Shown here in pieces: positions 62,501 to 64,000 of a DNA stretch of 64,000 nucleotides. Position numbers and translations under genes: made by a program. The notes below the pieces were generated by a model that had not been told where the DNA came from, ran no database searches, and worked only from the letters and a program-made list of their open reading frames with translations. The stretch lies in assembly GCA_036365455.1 (NCBI GenBank), contig JAWQUS010000022.1, positions 3,658,001 to 3,722,000 of the forward strand, in the 5' to 3' direction. Position 1 is the first letter of the stretch. Each line of letters starts with the position of its first letter. This stretch comes from Macrosoma leucophasiata (lineage: Eukaryota; Arthropoda; Insecta; Lepidoptera; Hedylidae).

Positions 62501-63619
62501 CGCCAAACGCTAGTCTGATCCGGGAAAATTCCACGAATATGACCATACATTTGTTTGCCTGACTTTGTCATCGAACAAGGTAAATTAATGTACATTGGTT
62601 TCTTTGTCAAGTGACAAATCACGGAGTAATCAATCTCCGTGATTCTCAATCTCCGTGATTTGTCTTGGAGGTCTAAGGAGGTCAGATTCATAAGTTAGAG
62701 TTGCAATACCCAGGTAGAGATATCGCAGGGCAGATGTTCGGAGCCGTTCTGCTGCTGGAAGTGATGTTCTTGGTGACACTACTATTGGGAGTAGACATTT
62801 GAGAAGACGGGAGCAATACCCCAGGGAGAAAATACTCACAAGTAAGAATTGCAGTTCATCGCTGGTCCAGGATAAATATTTGGAGCCGTTCTACTGCTGG
62901 AAGGCGATTTTCCTGGTGACAGCACTATTGGGAGTAGACATTCGAGAAGACCGTAGCAATACACCAGAGAGAAAAACCTTATTAGTTATAAATGAAGTGT
63001 CCAGGCAGAAATATTGCTGGGCTGGTCTATGGTAAGATGCTCAGAGCCGTTCTGCTGCTAGAAGCTCAAGTTCCTGGTGACGGCACTAATGGGTGTAGAC
63101 GGGAGCAATACCTACACCAGGGAGAAAATACTCTCATGTAAGAATTGCAGTTCACCGCTGGTCCAGGATAAATATTCGGAGCCGTTCTGCTGCTGAACAA
63201 GTTTATGGTGACAGCACTATTGGGGGTAGATATTCGAGAAGACCGTAGGAATACACCAGAGAGAAACACCTCAAAAGTTATAATTGAAGTGCCTAGACAG
63301 AGATATTTCTGGGCTGATCCAGGGCAGATGCTCGGAGTTGTTCTTTTGCTGGAAGCCGATGCTAGTGATGATGGCACTATTGGGAGTAGATATTCATGAA
63401 GATACGAGGTATACACTAAGGAGATCAGACTCACAAGTTAGAATTGCAGTTCCCAGGCAGAGATATCGCAGGGCTGGTCCAGGGCAGATGCTCGGAGCCG
63501 TTCTGCTGCTGGAATCCCATGTTCCTGGTGACGGCGCCATTGTTCAAGGACCCGGTGGAACCTTTCGGACTGGAGTTGGTGGAAGACGGCTCACGCATCT
63601 GGGTGAAGAGGTCTGTCAC
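34084..63619 (-). CDS. TBC1D1/TBC1D4 homologue: TBC1D1/TBC1D4 (AS160) Rab GTPase-activating protein, 5' part outside window
   Basis: Twenty exons on the minus strand: 63435-63619, 59952-60054, 57807-57947, 55996-56679, 54831-55032, 51510-51748, 49700-49791, 48714-48849, 48037-48145, 45599-45701, 44061-44173, 42908-43054, 42387-42548, 41269-41433, 39654-39805, 38851-38949, 37616-37769, 36159-36328, 35384-35530 and 34084-34869. All have GT-AG borders and all phases agree; together they give 4089 nt, 1362 residues plus stop. The order is: end of the first PTB domain, Ser-rich linker with an Akt-type site, second PTB domain, linker, calmodulin-binding/DUF3350 region, TBC domain with both catalytic fingers, coiled coil and a charged tail. 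Known role of the family: Akt- and AMPK-controlled GAP for Rab8/10/14-type GTPases, restraining vesicle traffic such as glucose transporter delivery; the Drosophila homologue is pollux. The N terminus (start of PTB 1) lies beyond 64000. Introns carry dozens of insertions. The stop codon is transposon-derived. Confidence 0.95.
34989..35276 (-). repeat. tRNA-derived SINE family 4
   Basis: GTAATTTCACGCCTGTAATC ... CGTTATCTCTGATAGTCTCC; head partly degraded. Confidence 0.78.
35580..35812. other. C-run low-complexity repeat in intron
   Basis: GACCCCCTCCCCC run (35650-35667) with GTCACGCTGTGTCACACT, a recurrent insect repeat motif; no gene content. Confidence 0.4.
35813..36053 (+). mobile_element. 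MITE family M
   Basis: ACACCGCGGACCCTCAGCTT ... GAAATCGGGCGGGACGTTGA ... ATACGTAGTATTATTACATA. More diverged than 37069-37302. Confidence 0.65.
36159..41433 (-). CDS. TBC1D1/4 exons n-r: TBC (Rab-GAP) domain
   Basis: 41269-41433 encodes [17 protein letters not shown] ... [11 protein letters not shown]. 39654-39805 encodes RTFPKHSYF ... [20 protein letters not shown]. Together they hold the IxxDxxR arginine finger (ILIDLGR, split over the intron) and the YxQ glutamine finger (YCQ). Then 38851-38949 ([18 protein letters not shown]), 37616-37769 ([13 protein letters not shown] ... [20 protein letters not shown]) and 36159-36328 ([20 protein letters not shown]). Every TBC motif needed for GAP activity is intact. 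Confidence 0.95.
36355..36800 (+). repeat. Repeat family B
   Basis: CACCTGATGGAAAGTGGTCA and GCCAACGCGCTGCCAGCCCT shared with 12528-12855. It starts about 25 bases from the acceptor of exon 36159-36328. The antisense frame at 36351-36884 is not a gene. Confidence 0.68.
36868..37397 (-). repeat. Family A with internal duplication, split by MITE M
   Basis: The CAGCCTATGGACATCTA ... GCAGATGCGTTGCCA block occurs twice (about 36870-36930 and 36940-36998). MITE M (37069-37302) sits between GGAACGCTATAG and CATAGTACCGAACAC. Confidence 0.75.
37069..37302 (+). mobile_element. MITE family M, nested in family A
   Basis: CACACCGCGGACACTCCGCC ... TATTCTCTGACC; flanked by ATAG on both sides. Confidence 0.72.
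37417..37600 (-). mobile_element. Helitron-like dispersed element
   Basis: On the minus strand it starts TCCTTACTAATATTATAAAT and ends CGCGGGCAACAGCTAGT. TC start, CTAGT end and GC-rich terminal stem fit a Helitron-like end, but such sequences in Lepidoptera are sometimes assigned to other classes. It ends about 12 bases from the donor of exon 37616-37769. Confidence 0.45.
37795..37880 (+). repeat. GRPR-type non-LTR tail fragment
   Basis: GTGGACGAGGCACGAGAGGC ... TATCTGGCGCTCTACACTCT. About 25 bases upstream (in gene sense) of the acceptor of exon 37616-37769. Confidence 0.6.
38520..38800 (+). repeat. tRNA-derived SINE family 4, plus orientation
   Basis: AACCAGGGTTCGATTTCAGA ... TCGCCACCTGTTACATAAGC. 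Inside the head, 38547-38565 has 19 bases identical to an exon sequence 385 bases away. Confidence 0.7.
39112..39350 (+). repeat. Family A, diverged subtype
   Basis: GGGCGTAGGCACCGCATTAC through GCCACCTTCCTTACATAAAA. Belongs to the subtype with GTGGCAACGCATCTGC. Confidence 0.75.
39925..40150 (+). repeat. Repeat family K
   Basis: CATCATCACTCCAGCCGAAT ... CAGGACGCTGCCCATCTTGC. Confidence 0.6.
40278..40320. repeat. (GA)n microsatellite
   Basis: GAGA repeats with one TAA interruption, about 43 bases, in a TBC1D1/4 intron. Confidence 0.95.
40445..40831. repeat. SINE 4 (minus) joined to family A fragment (plus)
   Basis: 40445-40690 is SINE 4 without its tRNA-like head. 40707-40831 is the tail half of family A (GTGGCAACGCATATCTGC ... 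CGCCTTCATTACATAAAA). Confidence 0.7.
40843..41222 (-). repeat. 5S-derived SINE, full length
   Basis: On the minus strand it starts GCGCATGGCCCTGCGGCTGG, then GGTTAAGCGATACGGGCGCG and GGTGACCGCTAGTGGC, and ends GGGTTGCCATTATTATTTAT. Confidence 0.82.
41640..42122 (+). mobile_element. MITE family M, split by family A
   Basis: Left part 41640-41765 (GCACACCGTGGACACTCCGC ... AAGAATACCAACC), right part 42064-42122 (CCGGGCGAGACGTCGAAG ... CATATTCTCTGGC). The centre is partly lost. Confidence 0.7.
41766..42063 (+). repeat. Family A retroposon, full length
   Basis: TTTACTGGTGGTAGAGCTCC through CACTTTCATTACATAAAAAA. Confidence 0.88.
42123..42276 (-). mobile_element. MITE family C, short form
   Basis: CATAGAGACACACGGGCCAC ... 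GCCCGTGTTGCTCTATG; about half the length of other copies. Directly follows MITE M. Confidence 0.7.
42387..48145 (-). CDS. TBC1D1/4 exons i-m: phospho-linker and calmodulin-binding region
   Basis: 48037-48145 ([20 protein letters not shown]), 45599-45701 ([20 protein letters not shown]) and 44061-44173 ([12 protein letters not shown] ... [10 protein letters not shown]) form the low-complexity linker. 42908-43054 encodes [45 protein letters not shown], the DUF3350 calmodulin-binding segment. 42387-42548 encodes [13 protein letters not shown] ... [13 protein letters not shown], leading into the TBC domain. Confidence 0.9.
42598..42712. repeat. MITE F fragment
   Basis: TTCGGCTTAGTAGAGCGTTA ... 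GATCATCTTGATCAAATTTT. Confidence 0.6.
43097..43352 (+). repeat. Dispersed repeat with CTAGCAGTCCCGGC end
   Basis: Shares AATGTGTCAAAGGTTTGATA, TTGGTAAAGCCGTTCTCGAG and AACAGAAATTGATTTTTAT with 48160-48400, which is inverted. Frames within both are repeat-derived. Confidence 0.55.
43383..43607. mobile_element. Foldback MITE family F, full length
   Basis: TTGCACATCGATCCTCCGAA ... GTAGAGCGTTATCTCT ... CCTAGGCTCGATGTGCAATA. Confidence 0.82.
44213..44290 (+). repeat. Family A tail fragment
   Basis: GACTGCAGATATCACTTAAC through TTTGCCACCTTAGTTAAT. Confidence 0.6.
44340..44945. mobile_element. Composite: ATCGATA-rich element with CR1 tail and nested MITE
   Basis: GATATCGATATATC-rich arms at 44372-44510 and 44868-44940. 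A CR1-like tail (TTTATGTACCATCTCTGTGC and AATAAATAAATA) lies at about 44390-44430. 44584-44745 is a small MITE with perfect 15-bp inverted arms ACGTGACAACGTCTT (44592-44606) and AAGACGTTGTCACGT (44724-44738). Confidence 0.55.
44957..45168 (+). repeat. Family A, head missing
   Basis: ATGGTAGTGTTCAGCACTAT through GCCATCTTCATTACCAAAAA. Confidence 0.78.
45168..45535 (+). repeat. 5S-derived SINE, full length
   Basis: GCGCATGTCCCCGCGGCTGG at the start, then GGTTAAGCATTACGGGCGCG and TGATGGATGACCGC, then body and CAGCAGTGGGACGTATG and an ATTATTATTA tail. The head matches 5S rRNA around its internal promoter (AAGYA-CGGGCGCGGT-GATGGRTGACCGC). Confidence 0.85.
45738..45914 (-). mobile_element. MITE family C
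   Basis: CATAGAGCAACGCGGCCCAC ... CTCCGGTGTTGCTCTATG; GTAAAAAC occurs on both sides, so an 8-bp duplication is likely. About 35 bases from exon 45599-45701. Confidence 0.75.
46265..46710. repeat. LINE-end-like repeat and Helitron-like end inside element L
   Basis: A (CA)n run (46265-46281) leads a repeat shared with 15745-15945. 46560-46710 ends GCCGCGGGCAACAGCTAGT. Confidence 0.5.
46965..47165. repeat. Helitron-like fragment
   Basis: ACTAGCTGTGCCCGCGACTT and an inverted copy GAAGTCGTGGGCGCAGCTAG 40-50 bases later, then GGCAGACAGACAGACA. Same family as 2200-2372. Confidence 0.5.
47377..47670 (+). repeat. Family A retroposon with identified empty site
   Basis: TACTGGTGG head to poly(A). The flanks GAAGGTTT and GAATGATTT correspond to one GAGTGGTTT in the uninterrupted element L copy at about 50185, so the unit's limits and an 8-9 bp target duplication are directly visible. 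Confidence 0.88.
47890..48032 (-). repeat. Family A, internally deleted, touching a splice donor
   Basis: ACTGTAGCCTATAAACACAA ... TACTGGAGCTCTACCAC. The head end lies at the donor of exon 48037-48145 (GTACGTGGTAGAGCTCC). Confidence 0.72.
48160..48585 (-). repeat. Dispersed repeat (48160-48400) and tRNA-derived SINE 3 (48430-48585)
   Basis: The first part is the inverted partner of 43097-43352. The second, on the minus strand, starts GGTAGCTCGGTTGGAAGAGC, has GCGAGTTCGAGTCGCGC as B-box region, and ends in a TTTCTTTCCATT tail. Confidence 0.65.
48714..51748 (-). CDS. TBC1D1/4 exons f-h: end of PTB 2 and helical linker
   Basis: 51510-51748 encodes [20 protein letters not shown], then [20 protein letters not shown] and [15 protein letters not shown] (vertebrate LKQAF ... 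CEGCPLQSLHKLCERIEGMN). 49700-49791 encodes [20 protein letters not shown]. 48714-48849 encodes [20 protein letters not shown] and [11 protein letters not shown] (vertebrate LDMLKNKAKRSLTESLESIL). Confidence 0.92.
48900..49182 (-). repeat. Family A, diverged subtype
   Basis: TTTTTATGTAAGCAAGGTGG through TTGGTATTTTACCACCAATA. Confidence 0.8.
49274..49637 (+). repeat. 5S-derived SINE, full length
   Basis: GCGCATCCCTCCGCGGCTGG, AAGCATTACGGGCGCGT, TGATGGATGACCGCTAG, body, TGGGTTGCCTTTATTATTAT tail. Confidence 0.83.
49868..49970 (+). repeat. Non-LTR pol C-terminal fragment
   Basis: Reads [21 protein letters not shown], a CxCxxxEDVxHIxMEC zinc-knuckle-like motif found at the C-terminal end of many non-LTR polymerases. 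One stop is present. The same motif is at 54480-54540. Confidence 0.6.
49957..50560 (+). mobile_element. TIR element L, copy 2, uninterrupted, about 600 bp
   Basis: GATGAATTAGATTTCCAATA at the left; right end complementary to AATAGATTGACAATAGGTAC. Ends are weak inverted repeats of about 20 bp. No coding potential seen, so non-autonomous. Reverse orientation to copy 1. Confidence 0.75.
50561..51055. other. Intron DNA with inverted GGATCGGCGCGA motif and family K fragment
   Basis: AATCGCGCCGATCCTATTCATTAGC (50797 onward) is repeated inverted as GCTAATGAATAGGATCGGCG at 50878-50897. 50930-51035 is family K (GACCGCCCCCATCCAGCGA). Confidence 0.5.
51056..51331 (+). repeat. Family A retroposon, full length
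   Basis: TTTACTGGTGGTAAAGCTCG through GCCACTACCATTACATAAAA; 180 bases downstream of exon 51510-51748. Confidence 0.87.
52372..52647 (-). repeat. Family A, diverged subtype
   Basis: TTTTTTTAATGTAACTAAGG through GGAACTCTACCACCAGTAAA. Confidence 0.82.
52935..53110 (+). repeat. tRNA-derived SINE family 2
   Basis: GACTGCCTCGTTGGCCCAGT ... GGGTTCGATCCCCAGGTTGG ... GAGCACGTAATGCCGTCGGT. The flanking 52740-52930 is not recognised. Confidence 0.78.
53111..54036. other. Intron DNA, no recognised content
   Basis: 53440-53640 has CTCGGAAACGGCTAAAACGA, typical of a LINE/RTE-associated repeat end; otherwise nothing. Confidence 0.35.
54037..54327 (+). repeat. Family A retroposon
   Basis: TGGTGGAGCTCCAGTGACGC through GCCACTTTCATTACATTAAA. 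A local inverted duplication (CCTGACCGGAGCACTATCGTGTTCCGGTCAGG region) is at 54132-54163. Confidence 0.83.
54345..54812 (+). pseudogene. Non-LTR retrotransposon pol C-terminal end with poly(A)
   Basis: One frame reads [20 protein letters not shown] then [20 protein letters not shown], the C-terminal zinc-knuckle region. After a frameshift near 54545 the frame ends [11 protein letters not shown] short 3' UTR ends in AAAAAAAAAA at about 54808. A 5'-truncated copy of an I/R1/Jockey-type element; the clade is unresolved. It ends 20 bases from the donor of exon 54831-55032. Confidence 0.68.
54831..56679 (-). CDS. TBC1D1/4 exons d-e: regulatory linker and PTB domain 2
   Basis: 55996-56679 is a 228-codon Ser/Lys/Asn-rich linker that ends [11 protein letters not shown] ... 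NRTMLFQ. RDRSAS fits the Akt consensus RxRxxS and sits where the vertebrate RRRHAS site lies before NRTMLFQ. 54831-55032 begins [20 protein letters not shown] and continues [20 protein letters not shown], the core of the second PTB domain (vertebrate LISPDTK ... HVDHFGFICRES ... CYVFQC). Confidence 0.92.
55480..55800 (-). repeat. tRNA-derived SINE family 4 and inverted head duplicate
   Basis: 55480-55745 is the SINE. 55745-55798 carries an inverted duplicate of its head (GGGTCTTGGGTTCGATTCCC), so the tRNA-like heads meet at TAGTACTACTACTACG. Confidence 0.72.
56945..57265. repeat. Family A tail fragment (plus) and repeat family E
   Basis: 56945-57038: GTGTCTATAGGCTGTAGTCA through poly(A). 57060-57265: GGGTTGCCCAAAACTTCATT ... 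CACTGCCATTAAGC. Confidence 0.68.
57285..57390. repeat. MITE F fragment
   Basis: TCAGTGCTTACGTCAGCAGT ... GAGATAACGCTCTAGGAAGT ... GGCTCGATGTGCAATAT. Confidence 0.6.
57416..57795 (+). repeat. 5S-derived SINE with internal poly(T)
   Basis: GCGCGCATGGCCCGGCGGCT, GGTTAAGCACTACGGGCGCG, TGATGGGTGACCGCTAGTGG. A run of about 24 T (57642-57665) interrupts the body. It ends about 10 bases from the donor of exon 57807-57947. Confidence 0.82.
57807..60054 (-). CDS. TBC1D1/4 exons b-c: link into the VLYIGKV motif region
   Basis: 59952-60054 encodes [13 protein letters not shown] ... SDSHFFE. 57807-57947 encodes [20 protein letters not shown] ... [20 protein letters not shown]. The segment matches the vertebrate EVLFCGRVTVAHKKAPPALI region that follows PTB 1. 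RRHS is a basophilic-kinase-like site. The intron between these exons holds SINE 1 and tRNA-like SINE 3 copies. Confidence 0.88.
57970..58490 (-). repeat. Two tandem copies of tRNA-derived SINE 3
   Basis: 57970-58135 and 58283-58440, each (minus) GGTAGCTCAGTTGGAAGAGC, GCGAGTTCGAGTCTCGCC, then AAATTTTTCTTTCCATTTTT tail and TTTCACAAGCATGTGTTAAT. After the second head a short inverted tail copy follows at 58440-58482. Confidence 0.72.
58583..59115. repeat. Dispersed repeat with 187-bp tandem duplication
   Basis: TTCCTCGATATCTTTTATAG ... AATGTAGCTTTCGAATAG occurs at 58678 and again at 58865, nearly identical. The family is the inverted match of 3990-4334. Confidence 0.75.
59482..59747 (+). repeat. 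tRNA-derived SINE 1, full, followed by family A tail
   Basis: GACGACCCGGTTAGTCCAGC, GCGGGTTCGATCCCCGCACC, AACGGCACCCACGACACAGG to T-run at 59681-59690; family A tail 59691-59747; then family K 59745-59860. Confidence 0.82.
60062..61378 (+). mobile_element. CR1-like non-LTR retrotransposon, 5'-truncated
   Basis: The long frame 60171-60950 begins inside the polymerase palm ([13 protein letters not shown]) and continues with [64 protein letters not shown] and [12 protein letters not shown], the thumb and C-terminal signature of CR1-type reverse transcriptases. It ends at 60950 in a normal stop, so the C terminus is intact; fingers and catalytic YADD are missing. The 3' UTR ends GCCTAGTGGCGTTAAGTCC ... 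(AATA)n at 61349-61373, the CR1-style microsatellite tail. It lies opposite to the host gene in the intron between exons a and b, nearly touching exon 59952-60054. Confidence 0.88.
61428..61719 (-). repeat. Family A retroposon, full length
   Basis: TTTGTAATAAAAGTGGAAAA through GGAGCTCTACCACC. Confidence 0.87.
61780..62039. other. Intron DNA, degraded repeat
   Basis: AACGGCCCGGCTTCGCGCGG (61783) starts a sequence like 58583-58670 and 43097; nothing coding. Confidence 0.4.
62040..62245 (+). repeat. GRPR-type non-LTR tail fragment
   Basis: Reads [20 protein letters not shown] and [20 protein letters not shown] followed by SAYPVRDLA and stop. Best-preserved copy of this tail in the window. It interrupts a sequence (62000-62330) whose TTTGACA ... 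TTTGACAATGCAACTGACAA halves match 43620-43690. Confidence 0.65.
62678..63434 (-). repeat. Exon-derived tandem array, five units of about 140-160 bp
   Basis: Units start near 62678, 62832, 62983, 63136 and 63272. Each carries the GAGCCGTTCTGCTGCTGGAA block and, at one edge, sequence like GTTAGAATTGCAGTT, the 3' end and donor of exon 63435-63619. Units 2 and 4 resemble each other, as do 3 and 5, so the array has a dimeric order. Indels break the exon frame. Confidence 0.82.
63435..63619 (-). CDS. TBC1D1/4 exon a: end of PTB domain 1 and Ser/Asn-rich insert
   Basis: Acceptor TTACCAG before GTGACAGAC, donor TT|GTGAGT. It encodes [20 protein letters not shown] and a Gln/Asn-rich stretch ending [18 protein letters not shown] corresponds to the last helix of the first PTB domain. 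The phase-2 end joins exon 59952-60054 (completing a Leu codon). Its 3' part and donor are the source of the tandem array at 62678-63434. Confidence 0.8.
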
Positions 63620-63640
63620 CTGGTAATTTAAGAATATATT

Positions 63641-63922
63641 TACTGATGGTAGAGTTCCAGTGTTAGGAGCTCGAGGGCGTAGGCACCACCGCATTACCTA
63701 ATCTATCTGCCGCTAAATGGTAGTGTTCAGCACTATCGTGAACGGTTAGATGGAAATGTATGGCCACGTAATAACTATCACAGAGACAGAACACCTAAGG
63801 TCTCAAGGGTGGTAACGCATCTGCATTTTGACCCCTGGTTTTTGTGTAGATGTGTATAGGCTGCAGTCATCACTTAACATCAATGTGACTTGCATGCTTG
63901 TTTGCCACCTTCGTAACATTTA
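63641..63922 (+). repeat. Family A, diverged subtype
   Basis: TTTACTGATGGTAGAGTTCC through GCCACCTTCGTAACATTTAA; 20 bases from the acceptor of exon 63435-63619. The remaining 63923-64000 is unremarkable. Confidence 0.82.
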
Positions 63923-64000
63923 AAAAAATATGTTAAGAATCTATGAACCGTTATTCTTCTTTCATTGGAAAAAAGATTGGGCAAATTCATTTCGCGTGAA

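Noticed and set aside
62678..63434. Mutually exclusive alternative exons of TBC1D1/4
   Set aside because: Indels shift the exon frame in the units and most donors are mutated; no acceptor is conserved. Kept only as an exon-derived array.
62678..63434. CRISPR array
   Set aside because: Units are 140-160 bp, degenerate and exon-derived; the DNA is from an animal nucleus.

Overview
This is a stretch of insect nuclear DNA, almost certainly from a moth or butterfly. It is AT-rich, its genes are split by introns full of mobile-element debris, and several dispersed repeats are of lepidopteran type. Host genes are sparse. (1) A degenerate P-element/THAP9-type transposase lies at about 6.1-7.5 kb, minus strand. 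(2) VPS37A, an ESCRT-I subunit, lies at 8.7-11.0 kb, plus strand, three coding exons. (3) Three uninterrupted histidine-phosphatase genes of the bacterial glucose-1-phosphatase (Agp) type lie at 16.9-18.1 kb (minus), 20.4-21.6 kb (minus) and 25.7-26.9 kb (plus). (4) A TBC1D1/TBC1D4 (AS160; Drosophila pollux) Rab-GAP gene fills 34.1-63.6 kb on the minus strand. I resolve 20 exons in it with consistent splice phases, 4089 nt and 1362 codons plus stop; the 5' exons lie beyond the right edge of the window.

The rest is mobile-element sequence. The commonest family (called A here) is a retroposon of about 290 bp running from a TACTGGTGGTAG head to a poly(A) tail, with about 25 copies or fragments. 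Others are a 5S-rRNA-derived SINE, four tRNA-derived SINE families, several MITE families (TA, TTA, 8-bp and about 9-bp target duplications), a dead mariner, a CR1-like reverse transcriptase fragment, non-LTR tails, and a GC-rich retroposon of unknown origin. Many are nested, so insertion order can be read directly. Three clear three-level nests are at 22.4-23.8, 27.8-28.5 and 33.1-34.1 kb.

Most notable are: the Agp-type phosphatase cluster, probably acquired from bacteria and now carrying secretory signals and insect-style promoters; a hAT-like MITE inserted exactly at the TBC1D1/4 stop codon, so that its terminal repeat supplies a TAG in place of an ancestral TAA with the protein unchanged; a tandem array in the intron next to the first TBC1D1/4 exon seen here, built from that exon's own 3' end and donor site; and an inverted pair of one transposon, one copy of which gives the empty site for an A insertion in the other.

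Functionally, VPS37A acts in endosomal sorting and TBC1D1/4 in insulin/Akt-controlled Rab GTPase traffic. The phosphatases are predicted secreted, probably digestive or salivary. Nothing suggests that these genes form one pathway. All family assignments are by motif recognition without database searches.
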